Shown piece after piece: positions 46,561 through 54,814 of a stretch of 64,000 bases of DNA (within the stretch, counting starts at the first letter, position 1; each line of letters opens with the position of its first letter). The DNA is from Sphingobacterium deserti (GTDB lineage: Bacteria; Bacteroidota; Bacteroidia; Sphingobacteriales; Sphingobacteriaceae). A program made the position numbers and the translations under genes. The DNA lies in the NCBI RefSeq assembly GCF_000757725.1, contig NZ_JJMU01000062.1, positions 37,568 through 101,567 of the forward strand, in the 5' to 3' direction. The notes under the pieces are model-generated. The model ran no database searches and had not been told where the DNA came from. It saw nothing but the letters and a program-made list of their open reading frames with translations.

Positions 46561-46592
46561 AGAAAAGCTGTGGAAATTTCCACAGCTTTTCT
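46561..46592. terminator. Bidirectional terminator between convergent genes
   Basis: A perfect 32-base palindrome: AGAAAAGCTGTGGAAA and its complement, A/T-rich at both ends. It serves the response regulator and the convergent small membrane protein. Confidence 0.88.
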
Positions 46593-46594
46593 TT

Positions 46595-46783
46595 TTAATC
46601 GTTAAATTTCCGCTTTTGTCTGCGGTATAAAACAATAATAATAACAATCAATATAACTACTCCAACAATGATAGCGGCGGTAGGCGATGTTTCCTGAGAT
46701 GTCACCGACGCAATATGCTTCGACTGTGCTTGGATAGCAAGGGATAAGTAACTAAATAATATTAAAAGACTTGCTTTTCTCAT
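46595..46783 (-). CDS. Small single-span membrane protein
   Basis: A 62-residue protein with a signal-peptide-like start (LLILFSYLSLAIQAQ), then a short polar stretch and a strong membrane helix (IIVGVVILIVIIIVLYRR) with a basic tail (RRQKRKFND). No family recognised. It ends right at the shared terminator, which supports a real transcript. Function unknown. Confidence 0.6.
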   Translation of the reverse strand: MRKASLLILFSYLSLAIQAQSKHIASVTSQETSPTAAIIVGVVILIVIIIVLYRRQKRKFND

Positions 46784-46926
46784 AACCTAATCATTTTAAA
46801 TTTATAATTTCGATAATATAACTTTTTTTGTTTGGTAAACAAAATTGTAGTGCAAAAAGCGAACCGCTTTTCATAAAATCCGAGGAAAGATGAAAAGTGA
46901 CCCTTGTTTTGTGTGAAATAAAGTTA

Positions 46927-47766
46927 CTAACGTTCGATAGCTGTATGGAGAAGTTCACTAGCTTCCTGCATAATTCGCTTACGTTTTTCATTATCTGCCT
47001 GCAAATGGTCGAGAAACTTTGGTATGTGTATTAAGTCTTGCACCAATATGCATTCGTTTTTTAATAGTGTAGCTTTATCGAGTTTTGCTAAAGTAGTAAG
47101 GCAGGTGATGGGGTAAAGTCCTTTATGGTCAACACGCTCTTTAATACTTTTTTCTGGAGGATAATCCCAGGCCAGTAAGTTTAATTTATAATAGGAGCCA
47201 AACGTTTTGGAATCTAGTGTTAAATGGGCATTCGTCACCAACCAGCCATCCGTTATTTCCTGTGACTTTCCAAAAAATGTATAACGCATCCCCTTAATAT
47301 CATGCAGACGCGATAAGAAATACATGGGGGTGGTGACAGATATCTTAGCATCCACGTCGTTGCGAAATTTGCATTCAATAGCTAGGAGTTCATTACCTTT
47401 CGATGCGATGACATCTATTTCGTGCGTTATCGCACGGCCTTGAATGGTTTGGCTGGTGGTCGTTTGATAACCATCATCCGCGAATAATTTCCCTATCCAT
47501 CGCTCAAAATAGAAACCTTCGGGACCTAATTCTTGAAGTGCTTTTTTCAAAGCGTAGCGTGCGGCGTGCGCACCCTTCTGCTGTTTCAGGCTGTCGAAGG
47601 CCATCTCATACAATTCGCCTGTACTGATGCCGTCATAAAGCTTGCTTTGGATCTCCTTATACACGTGTTCCACTTGCGATTCAGTAGCTCCGGAACGAAA
47701 TAGGGAATGCCTTAAGCTATTTGGGTCGAAGGGAACAAGCTCACCCGAATATTTTTTTACCTGCAT
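46927..47766 (-). CDS. ATP-cone/Mrr-type restriction endonuclease-like protein
   Basis: A 279-residue protein. Residues 1-90 form an ATP-cone-like domain (VKKYSGELVPFDPNSLRHSL, then AHAARYALKKALQ), a nucleotide-sensing module known from ribonucleotide reductases. Residues about 90-180 hold a PD-(D/E)xK nuclease core: GYQTTTSQTIQGRAITHEID followed by LLAIECKFR, giving the Asp and the E-x-K. The last third is all-helical. There is no adjacent methyltransferase or specificity subunit. Whether it restricts foreign DNA or repairs chromosomal DNA is unknown. Confidence 0.8.
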   Translation of the reverse strand: MQVKKYSGELVPFDPNSLRHSLFRSGATESQVEHVYKEIQSKLYDGISTGELYEMAFDSLKQQKGAHAARYALKKALQELGPEGFYFERWIGKLFADDGYQTTTSQTIQGRAITHEIDVIASKGNELLAIECKFRNDVDAKISVTTPMYFLSRLHDIKGMRYTFFGKSQEITDGWLVTNAHLTLDSKTFGSYYKLNLLAWDYPPEKSIKERVDHKGLYPITCLTTLAKLDKATLLKNECILVQDLIHIPKFLDHLQADNEKRKRIMQEASELLHTAIER

Positions 47767-47869
47767 GTGTATATAATTGCGTTATCGATTTTACGAAAAA
47801 TTGGGAAGTTTTACAAATGCCGTAAAACATTTTAAATTGGCTGACTGTTATCCTAATAAAACTAAAGCT

Positions 47870-48172
47870 ATGGGAATTTTAGATCTAACAATTGATAAGG
47901 TTAAAGAAAAAATAGATGAAGCTTGTGAGCACGGTCAAATATCGAATTCAGAACGTGTCCTGTCTGTAGTAGCCGGCGGCTTTATTTTGGGATGTGCGGT
48001 TAAGCGTGTTTTGAAGAAGCCTCTAACTGCAGTATCATGTCTCACCTTGGGAGCGGCATTAGTTACGCGCGGAATCACGGGTAAGTGTGCCGTAAAGGGC
48101 GCTTTGGACGCATCCGGTGAGAGCGATGAAAAGGATGTCACAATCATCGAACACAGACACTTCGTTAAATAG
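47870..48172 (+). CDS. YgaP-like DUF2892 membrane protein
   Basis: A 100-residue protein from ATG 47870; a frame extension to TTG 47777 is rejected. SERVLSVVAGGFILG and LGAALVTRGITGKCAVKGAL are the two hydrophobic segments with the conserved glycines and GxCxxxxAL tail of the YgaP-type membrane domain (DUF2892). Such domains are often linked to rhodanese or stress responses. It carries an N-terminal helix and an acidic C-tail. It is divergent from the ATP-cone/Mrr gene. Confidence 0.78.
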   Translation: MGILDLTIDKVKEKIDEACEHGQISNSERVLSVVAGGFILGCAVKRVLKKPLTAVSCLTLGAALVTRGITGKCAVKGALDASGESDEKDVTIIEHRHFVK

Positions 48173-48226
48173 TAAATGTAGTGTGAAATCATTTGTTTTG
48201 CGTTAATCGTGAAAGAATAAGGATGT

Positions 48227-48254
48227 GGCGACCATATATAATGGTCGCCCTTTT
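48227..48254 (+). terminator. Terminator of the DUF2892 gene
   Basis: GGCGACCAT (48227-48235) pairs with ATGGTCGCC (48241-48249), loop of five bases, then CTTTTT. Confidence 0.85.
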
Positions 48255-48258
48255 TGCG

Positions 48259-48453
48259 TTAGAAGTAGTATTTGGGAGGGGCTTCGTAAAATAGGATCTG
48301 TCTTTCGAAGCGCTTGGCTAGGTTTTCATTCGGTAGTAGGGAGTGATGCGTTCTTGCTACTTTAGCTGCAATAGATGTACCTTGCTGCTTCGTGAAAAAG
48401 AAGGGCGTGGGATAACGTGCTATAGATATTAGCGGCGCCGATGCAATAGTCAT
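48259..48453 (-). CDS. Possible small hypothetical protein
   Basis: A 64-residue frame on the minus strand between two plus-strand genes. It has an ATG start and a basic middle (KQQGTSIAAKVARTHHSLL) and aromatic tail (YEAPPKYYF), not a typical shadow composition since nothing lies opposite. No family, RBS or promoter supports it. It may be noise. Confidence 0.3.
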   Translation of the reverse strand: MTIASAPLISIARYPTPFFFTKQQGTSIAAKVARTHHSLLPNENLAKRFERQILFYEAPPKYYF

Positions 48454-48480
48454 TGTTGCTGTAGCAAATTATTAACTTTG
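48453..48480 (+). promoter_or_regulatory. Promoter of the sirtuin gene
   Basis: TTG at 48453-48455 and TAACTTTG at 48473-48480 (17-base spacer). The ATG is 17 bases after the -7 box, so the leader is about 11 bases. Confidence 0.5.
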
Positions 48481-48496
48481 TTGTTATACAAAAATT

Positions 48497-49183
48497 ATGG
48501 CTAAAAATTTAGTAGTTTTTACTGGTGCCGGTATATCGGCAGAAAGCGGATTGAAAACTTTCAGGGGCTCGGGCGGACTCTGGGAAGGGTACAATATAGA
48601 AGAGGTAGCAACTCCTGACGGTTGGAAGAAAGACGTCAAAAAGGTTTTGGAATTTTACAATACCAGACGGCAGCAATGTATCGCAGCAAATCCGAATGCG
48701 GCACACTTGGCACTTCGGGAATTGGAGAATGATTTTCAAGTACAGATCATCACACAGAATATAGATGATCTGCATGAACGTGCTGGTAGTAAAAATGTAT
48801 TGCATTTACATGGCGAGATACGTAAGGCCCAATCTTCCCTCAATCCGCGTTTCGTATACGAGATGGATACTGATACAATCAGCATAGGCGATACTTGCGA
48901 ACTTGGTTCACAACTGCGGCCGCATGTTGTATGGTTTGGTGAAGCTGTTCCAAATTTGGAGCGGGCTGCGCGCTTGACTAGAGAAGCCGATATATTTGTC
49001 GTCATTGGGACTTCTTTGCAGGTATACCCAGCTGCAAATTTGCTGTATGAAGTCCGACCGGGCTGTGAGGTGTTCTTAATCGATCCAAACGCAGAAGCAT
49101 TAGGCTTTGACTCCGGTATCAAGCGCATAGCAGCAACGGCTACGGAAGGGGTCGCAATTTTGCGCAAATTGTTGACAGAATAA
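48497..49183 (+). CDS. Sirtuin-family NAD-dependent deacylase lacking the zinc tetrad
   Basis: A 228-residue sirtuin. NAD-binding GAGISAESGLKTFRG, QNIDDLHERAGS and the catalytic histidine in HLHGEI are all present, and FGEAVP is at the usual place. The Tyr-x-x-Arg of class III deacylases can be seen as YNTRR, so desuccinylation is possible. The four zinc cysteines of the small domain are absent: after HLHGEI only one cysteine (GDTCELG) occurs before LRPHVVWF. It has its own promoter and terminator. Confidence 0.9.
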   Translation: MAKNLVVFTGAGISAESGLKTFRGSGGLWEGYNIEEVATPDGWKKDVKKVLEFYNTRRQQCIAANPNAAHLALRELENDFQVQIITQNIDDLHERAGSKNVLHLHGEIRKAQSSLNPRFVYEMDTDTISIGDTCELGSQLRPHVVWFGEAVPNLERAARLTREADIFVVIGTSLQVYPAANLLYEVRPGCEVFLIDPNAEALGFDSGIKRIAATATEGVAILRKLLTE

Positions 49184-49280
49184 TATTCGGAATGTACATT
49201 TTTATCGTTGGTTACGAGTGATTTATGAAATATTATCTAAATATTTTATTCATGTAAATCTTTCCGATTCGTTTGTCAAT

Positions 49281-49317
49281 AAAGAAGGGAGCAGAATATT
49301 ATTCTGCTCCCTTCTTT
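49281..49317. terminator. Terminator between sirtuin and the small conserved gene
   Basis: 17-bp stem AAAGAAGGGAGCAGAAT (49281-49297) with ATTCTGCTCCCTTCTTT (49301-49317), 3-base loop. A/T-rich ends allow use on both strands. Confidence 0.88.
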
Positions 49318-49377
49318 AATCTTATATTACTTATTGTTAATCAAATACTTGTGATGATTATGTGTATAGATACTAAA

Positions 49378-49626
49378 TCAAGATTCATAACGTTTATAGG
49401 CTTCTATAAATGATGCCCGCATTACGTTAAAACTGTCTAGTACAGCTTGGATGAATGTATCATCTAAAAGCTCGAATACACCGTTCACTCCACCGATAAC
49501 ATCTGTCTCTGCAACTTTGTAAGACTGCTCTAACGTGCCCTGCTCAAATTTTATAATAAACTTTTGATTCATGGCGAAAATGGATATTTTACAATCGGGA
49601 TGGGGAAGTTCAGCTATGATGCGCAT
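49378..49626 (-). CDS. Small conserved hypothetical protein
   Basis: An 82-residue protein from ATG 49626 (MRIIAELPHPDCKISIF). An upstream TTG-type extension enters the A-rich repeat tract and is rejected. The sequence is acidic and well structured (KFEQGTLEQSYKVAE, LDDTFIQAVLDSFNVM). No signal, membrane or catalytic motif. Function unknown. The heptameric repeat array begins directly upstream of its start. Confidence 0.7.
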   Translation of the reverse strand: MRIIAELPHPDCKISIFAMNQKFIIKFEQGTLEQSYKVAETDVIGGVNGVFELLDDTFIQAVLDSFNVMRASFIEAYKRYES

Positions 49627-49628
49627 TT

Positions 49629-49783
49629 TAAAAAGTAAAAAGTAAAAATTCAAAAGTAATAAGTCAAAAGTGACAAATTAAAAAGTCAAAATTGAAAAGT
49701 CAAAATTGAAAAGTCAAAAATGACAAATTAAAAAGTCAAAAGTTATAAGTCAGATGTCAAAATCGAAGAATCAAAATTGATTG
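49629..49783. repeat. Degenerate heptameric tandem repeat (array 2)
   Basis: About 22 successive 7-base units such as AAAAGTC, AAAATTG, AAAAGTA and ACAAATT, with two one-base slips. It fills the gap between the gdhA 3' end and the small conserved gene. Same period and similar units as array 1 at 31622-31862. Confidence 0.85.
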
Positions 49784-49791
49784 ATCTATTA

Positions 49792-51126
49792 CTAAACTAG
49801 CCCTTGTGCTTTCATCGCGGAGGCTACCTTAATGAATCCGCCGATATTCGCTCCTTTAAGATAGTTGATATGCTGGCCTTTTTCCTTACCATATTCCACG
49901 CATGTTTCGTGGATACGTGCCATAATTCCCTGCAGTTTGCTATCCACCTCTTCGCGTGTCCATTGCTCGCCAATCCAGTTTTGTGACATTTCTAATCCTG
50001 ATACGGCTACACCACCAGCATTAGCTGCTTTGCCAGGGGCGAAGTAGACTTTCGCGTCCTGAAAGATATGGATAGCTTCAGCTGTAGAAGGCATGTTTGC
50101 GCCCTCCGCTATACAAATACATCCTTGCTCGAGCAACAACTTGGCATCTTTCGCATCAAGCTCATTCTGCGTGGCGCAAGGTAGTGCGATATCACAAGCA
50201 AAATGCCATGGTTTCTTATCGGTGTGGAACGAAGCTGAACCGTATCTTTTAGTATACTCGTTTATATCGCGCCCTAATGTATTGATATGTGCCAGTTTAT
50301 CGCTATCAAAACCTTCTGGGTCGTAAAGTGTACCCGTACTGTTCGATAGGGTAATAACTTTTGCGCCAAGCTGCAGCGCCTTCTCCGCAGCAAAGTAAGC
50401 GACATTTCCAGCACCGGAAATAGCAACCTGCTTACCGGTGAGCGCATCGTTGTTGTGTTTTAATATCTCTTGCACAAGATAGAGCAATCCATAGCCCGTT
50501 GCTTCTGGACGAATATTGGACCCGCCCCAAGCTTTCCCTTTGCCAGTTAATACTCCAGTGAAAGCATTTTGAAGACGTTTGTATTGCCCAAAGAGATAGC
50601 CTATCTCGCGCTCACCAACTCCAATATCGCCTGCTGGAACATCTGTTTCGGAGCCCACATGGCGAAAGAGCTCTGTCATAAAACTTTGGCAAAAACGCAT
50701 AATTTCTGCATCCGACTTTCCTTTGGGGTCAAAGTCGGATCCACCTTTGCCGCCGCCCAAAGGGATGCCTGTCAAGCTGTTTTTAAAAACCTGTTCGAAG
50801 GCTAAGAACTTTAATATGCTGAGGTTGACAGTAGGAGAAAAACGCAGTCCTCCTTTGTACGGTCCAATAGCGCTATTCATTTGCACGCGGTAGCCACGGT
50901 TCACCTGTACCTCGTTATTGTCATTCAACCAGCTGACACGAAAGGAAATAACGCGTTCAGGTTCAACCATACGTTCTAATATTTTAAGATCATTCCATTC
51001 TGGATGATATTCATTTAAATAGGGGATAACGTCTTCGGTTACCTCAGTTACGGCCTGTAAAAATTCGGGTTCGTTGGGATTTCTCTTTCCAACGTATTCA
51101 ATAAAGCTTTTAAAATCAAGCGACAT
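49792..51126 (-). CDS. gdhA: NADP-type glutamate dehydrogenase
   Basis: A 444-residue hexameric-class glutamate dehydrogenase. YKGGLRFSP and the catalytic lysine string PLGGGKGGSDFDPKGKSD are present, with the NAD(P)-binding GAGNVAYFAAEKALQLG and GANMPST. It converts 2-oxoglutarate and ammonium to glutamate; the length and type suit the NADP-dependent biosynthetic form. A TACTTTAG string at 51163-51170 on the minus strand is a near match to a -7 box. Confidence 0.95.
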   Translation of the reverse strand: MSLDFKSFIEYVGKRNPNEPEFLQAVTEVTEDVIPYLNEYHPEWNDLKILERMVEPERVISFRVSWLNDNNEVQVNRGYRVQMNSAIGPYKGGLRFSPTVNLSILKFLAFEQVFKNSLTGIPLGGGKGGSDFDPKGKSDAEIMRFCQSFMTELFRHVGSETDVPAGDIGVGEREIGYLFGQYKRLQNAFTGVLTGKGKAWGGSNIRPEATGYGLLYLVQEILKHNNDALTGKQVAISGAGNVAYFAAEKALQLGAKVITLSNSTGTLYDPEGFDSDKLAHINTLGRDINEYTKRYGSASFHTDKKPWHFACDIALPCATQNELDAKDAKLLLEQGCICIAEGANMPSTAEAIHIFQDAKVYFAPGKAANAGGVAVSGLEMSQNWIGEQWTREEVDSKLQGIMARIHETCVEYGKEKGQHINYLKGANIGGFIKVASAMKAQGLV

Positions 51127-51275
51127 ATAGTAAAAGTTTTGGTTCAGACATAGACTTATCTTGCTAAAGTATTAATTTTTGACGGGTTTTCCTGAAAGAA
51201 TCTTTATGAGAAATAGCAGTAAGTTTTGCCAATAATCAAACGCGTAAAAGCATAATGCCAAGAAGCCTAAACTGA

Positions 51276-51319
51276 CAAAGTCCCTGCCCGTCGGTTTTAC
51301 CGCGGAGCAGGGACTTTTT
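51276..51319 (-). terminator. Hairpin after the alcohol dehydrogenase gene
   Basis: CAAAGTCCCTGC (51276-51287) pairs with GCAGGGACTTT (51307-51317). The T-run is stronger on the plus strand, but the only gene that ends beside it is the minus-strand dehydrogenase at 51359. Confidence 0.65.
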
Positions 51320-51358
51320 GATATTGCTGTTGAATAATAGTTAAATGCTTAAGAATGC

Positions 51359-52414
51359 TTAATTTTTCAGTGAAGCCATATCAATCACAAAACGGTATTT
51401 GACATCACCTTTAAGTAATCGCTCGTAAGCGCTATTAATGTCCTGCATATTTATAAGTTCAATATCCGAAGTGATGTTGTGCTCACCGCAAAAATCTAAC
51501 ATTTCCTGCGTCTCCTTGATGCCGCCGATCATGGATCCAGAGAAGCTTTTACGTGCCGGGATGAGGCTAAATGGTGCTACAGGTAGCGGGTTTTCCGGCG
51601 CACCAACTAATGTCAGGGAACCATCTCGCTTCAATAGGCTTAAATACGCGTTGATGTCGTGCGATGCCGATACACAATCTAATATAAAGTGTAGGCTTCC
51701 AGCATTTTTACGCATCTGATCTGCATCGGTAGATAAGATAATTTCATCAGCGCCCAGACGTTTGGCGTCCTCAACTTTTGCAGCGGATGTTGTAATAACC
51801 ACCACATGTGCACCCATAGCTTTTGCTAGCTTCACGCCCATATGTCCTAGACCGCCAATGCCAACGATACCTACTTTTTTTCCTGGCCCAACGTTCCAGT
51901 GACGTAGCGGGGAGTAGGTTGTAATTCCTGCACACAGGAGCGGCGCCGTAGCTGCAAGATCAAGGTTTTCAGGCACACGCAGCGTGTAGCTTTCGTCAAC
52001 TACGATGGTTTGCGAGTAGCCGCCAAAGGTTTGCACACCTAAATGTGCATCCGGTGAATTATACGTTCCAATGTTGCCCTTCTCACAATACTGCTCTAAG
52101 CCTTCCTTGCAACTTTCACACTCGCGGCAGCTGTCTACCATACAGCCCACGGCCGCAAGGTCTCCGACTTTAAACTTGTTTACGTTCTCACCAACCTTGG
52201 TTACGCGGCCGACGATTTCATGACCCGGAACGTTTGGGTAGATGGTATTATGCCACTCGTTACGCGCGGTGTGTAAGTCTGAATGACAGACTCCGCAAAA
52301 CAGAATTTCAATTTCAACGTCAGTGGCTGTTACTGCTCTGCGTTCAATGTTAATTTCCTTTAAATCTGCTTCCGCCGCATCCGTCCCGAATGCTTTTACT
52401 GAAAATGTACTCAT
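51359..52414 (-). CDS. Zinc-dependent NAD(P) alcohol dehydrogenase, YahK/CAD type
   Basis: A 351-residue medium-chain dehydrogenase. Catalytic zinc ligands lie in FCGVCHSDLHTA and VPGHEIVG. Four structural-zinc cysteines lie in CMVDSCRECESCKEGLEQYC. The Rossmann motif is GIGGLGHMGVKLAKAMG. The family reduces a wide range of aldehydes with NADPH. An AraC-type regulator lies just upstream on the same strand, so control by it is plausible. Confidence 0.92.
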   Translation of the reverse strand: MSTFSVKAFGTDAAEADLKEINIERRAVTATDVEIEILFCGVCHSDLHTARNEWHNTIYPNVPGHEIVGRVTKVGENVNKFKVGDLAAVGCMVDSCRECESCKEGLEQYCEKGNIGTYNSPDAHLGVQTFGGYSQTIVVDESYTLRVPENLDLAATAPLLCAGITTYSPLRHWNVGPGKKVGIVGIGGLGHMGVKLAKAMGAHVVVITTSAAKVEDAKRLGADEIILSTDADQMRKNAGSLHFILDCVSASHDINAYLSLLKRDGSLTLVGAPENPLPVAPFSLIPARKSFSGSMIGGIKETQEMLDFCGEHNITSDIELINMQDINSAYERLLKGDVKYRFVIDMASLKN

Positions 52415-52597
52415 AAGGATAGTTTTTATGTTTTTGTTGTTTGTTCCTGCCCGTTGACAGCGCTATTATGGAAACACTTATTTTTCTGAACTGTTTTCAT
52501 CAGCATCAACGGGCGCAGTTATTTAACATCAAACTTACAATTAACTGCCTATAATCACATTGCTCTGCGGCTCAAAGTCTGTTGTTTAAAAGCTCAG

Positions 52598-53443
52598 TTA
52601 TGCGGAAAATCTAACGGATGTGGGCGAAATGCCGTATTGCTTCTTGAAAGCGGTGGAAAAATGTGAATAGTTTTTAAAACCCACTTCGACAAAGACTTCC
52701 TTTGCTTTCTTATTTTCTTCCTTCAATTTTAAATAGGCTGCTTCTAACCGTTTTTTGATTAACCAGCGTTGTGGGCTGAGGTTGCTTATCTTTTTGAAAT
52801 CTCGCTTGAATGTAGCTAGGCTACGTCCTGTGTAAGCGGCAATTTGTTCGATACGGAGATCGTCCATATAGCTTTCGTTCAAGAACTCCAAGATGTCGAT
52901 TTTCCAAGGTTCCGTAAAATCAAACAAAATAGGGAAGAAGCTATCTGCATTATTTAGCAGGGCATATATACCTTCCTGGATTTTCAATTGTGCAACATGC
53001 GCACTGAGTTTAGTTTGATCATCGAAATAGGGCGATAACGATTGAAACAGGCTAATTATTGCCGGGCCAGATTCCAGTTTAAGGACATTGTCTTCCATCA
53101 AGACGATGTTCTTTGGGATCTCGCTCTTGCTCATTCTGCTGTGCATCTCGCGCAGCACTTTGCGGTTAAGCACTAGGGATATGCCTTTGTAATGCTCTTC
53201 GCCTACATTGTTCTTGTGCATGAGCATACGATGGTTCCGCCTTATAAAAGCACATTCGCCAGCTTTTATCGTTGTTATCTTACTTCCATCTTCGATGACT
53301 TGCTCACCAGAATACAGATAGAGCAGCACATGCTCGGGCACGGCATGAAAGCATTTTTTTTGGTACTCTGTAAAACAGGAGAGAAAAATACCTGACTGAC
53401 TTATCGTGTTTGTCGTCAGGCTATTACTAGATGCTGTCGCCAT
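52598..53443 (-). CDS. AraC-family transcriptional regulator
   Basis: About 281 residues from ATG 53443; a TTG-extended frame to 53509 is rejected. The N-terminal part is a cupin-like sensor (residues about 20-160). The C-terminal 100 residues hold two helix-turn-helix units: IEQIAAYTGRSLATFKRDFK and AKEVFVEVGFKNYSHFSTAFKKQYG. It is upstream of the alcohol dehydrogenase on the same strand and may respond to aldehyde or alcohol stress. The effector is unknown. Confidence 0.88.
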   Translation of the reverse strand: MATASSNSLTTNTISQSGIFLSCFTEYQKKCFHAVPEHVLLYLYSGEQVIEDGSKITTIKAGECAFIRRNHRMLMHKNNVGEEHYKGISLVLNRKVLREMHSRMSKSEIPKNIVLMEDNVLKLESGPAIISLFQSLSPYFDDQTKLSAHVAQLKIQEGIYALLNNADSFFPILFDFTEPWKIDILEFLNESYMDDLRIEQIAAYTGRSLATFKRDFKKISNLSPQRWLIKKRLEAAYLKLKEENKKAKEVFVEVGFKNYSHFSTAFKKQYGISPTSVRFSA

Positions 53444-53788
53444 TCTTTGGGTATAATAAAATGCAAATGTAGCAAATGAATAGGAAACGTGGTTTGCCGA
53501 GCGGCTCAAAAATTGTTATTGTTAAGGACGAAGAGCCCGCAGGAAATTAGATCAAAGAGCTAGTCTAATTTACTTATTATTTTTCAACACTTTGTATTAG
53601 AAACCAGATGATAGTAACTCCAATGGCAAGTATACCTATACTTAAGGCGATGATATGTTTGGAAGAGTGGATATAGTATCTTAATTAAACATTTGTAGAA
53701 TGTGGGTTTTAGACAAACTTACACACTTAAATTTAGGTTTAGTCTATTTATCATTATACTTGCAATATTTGTTATCAAATAAACACGA
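53444..53788. other. Intergenic region with a possible gene fragment
   Basis: No complete gene. On the minus strand 53582-53686 reads as a 35-residue peptide with one membrane helix (IIALSIGILAIGVTIIWFLI, ending QSVEK), preceded by a stop codon and with no usable start. It may be the remnant of a small membrane protein. Nothing else was recognised. Confidence 0.35.
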
Positions 53789-54235
53789 ATGGTTATACAT
53801 CACATTTTGCTACTACCGTTTTTATTTTGCCTATATCTTACATCACTGAAGGAGCCAGAACGCTTCTCTCAGGACGCTATCCAGCCTGCTCCATAGAAAA
53901 ACACACGTTGGATTTTACGAAAGGAATTCGATACTTTCACGCAAGCGTATATGGACCTGCCTGTGGCCGACACGTTGCAATTTCTTAATGAAGGATTAAA
54001 GTTCAACGGAAAGCTCATCGGCTCTTATGAACTCGATAACGAAGAACGTATACTGAGTATAATGCTGAATGGAAAATCACAACCTGCTTTTGCGCTATAC
54101 AAAATCGACTCTGCATACCATTATCGATATACGCTGGATAACGAAGAGCACCTGCAACTGACAACGTTGGACGAGCGTGAAGGAGATTCGCTAATCACCG
54201 TAGAAGGTAAGGCTCTACTTTTAGAGGCATTATAA
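53789..54235 (+). pseudogene. Exported protein gene interrupted by an in-frame TAG
   Basis: ATG 53789 opens a signal-peptide-like frame (MVIHHILLLPFLFCLYLTSL) that meets TAG at 53894-53896 after 35 codons. The same frame then stays open to the stop at 54235, 148 codons in all, including a 94-residue segment from an inner ATG at 53951 (MDLPVADTLQFLNEGLKF). The second part looks like a real acidic/beta-rich domain. One change of CAG or similar to TAG would explain it. No family recognised. The short downstream product might still be made but would lack its signal. Confidence 0.5.
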
Positions 54236-54258
54236 TTATATAACGAAAACATTTTCAT

Positions 54259-54543
54259 ATGTCAAATAAAGGATTGATTTGCCTGATGCTCTTGATGACC
54301 CTAGTGGTATACACGCCCATCCTGTGGGTATGTGTTAAAACGCATCGTTCTGTCGTATTTTTTATCCTTATGCTCTTGGGAAACCTTGGCGTGATATACC
54401 ACCTGGCGAGCACGATGCAGCAGGTAGCGAACAATGCGGATCCGCAAGCAGGAATGGGCGCCGCGTTATATCTAATAGTGTCCATAGGCATCTTTGCGGC
54501 TTTACTGCTTTCGGCTATTCTCATATTCTTTTTGAAGAAGTAA
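54259..54543 (+). CDS. Small three-span membrane protein
   Basis: A 94-residue protein, three hydrophobic helices (LICLMLLMTLVVYTPILWV, VVFFILMLLGNLGVIYHLA, ALYLIVSIGIFAALLLSAIL) and a KK tail. No family recognised. It begins 23 bases after the interrupted exported-protein gene and is likely in its operon. Confidence 0.6.
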   Translation: MSNKGLICLMLLMTLVVYTPILWVCVKTHRSVVFFILMLLGNLGVIYHLASTMQQVANNADPQAGMGAALYLIVSIGIFAALLLSAILIFFLKK

Positions 54544-54814
54544 CTAAGCCTTCTCGGATACGGCTTTTCCTTAAAATTGCTTACCTTATTGCGTTGGGAC
54601 TCTCCGAACTGCAGATAGGGATTTTCGCATTCTAAACGATAGCTGTATTTTTTTGTGATTTTTCGATGCAAATATTGGCGACGGGACTGATTTTTGTATA
54701 AGGTTTGCCTTGCCGTATAGCAGATAGACACTGAAGCCAAATCCAGAATTCCTACGGCTTCTGATGCTGAAGTATCGCTATACATTAACACCTTAACATT
54801 TATTATTTATTACC

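Noticed and set aside
47777..47869. TTG-started N-terminal extension of the DUF2892 protein
   Set aside because: The extra 31 residues do not fit the family, and ATG 47870 gives a normal-length protein.
54255..54791. 178-residue minus-strand frame opposite the three-span membrane protein
   Set aside because: Its composition is basic and unstructured, and the plus-strand frame over the same bases has proper membrane helices. It is an antisense shadow.
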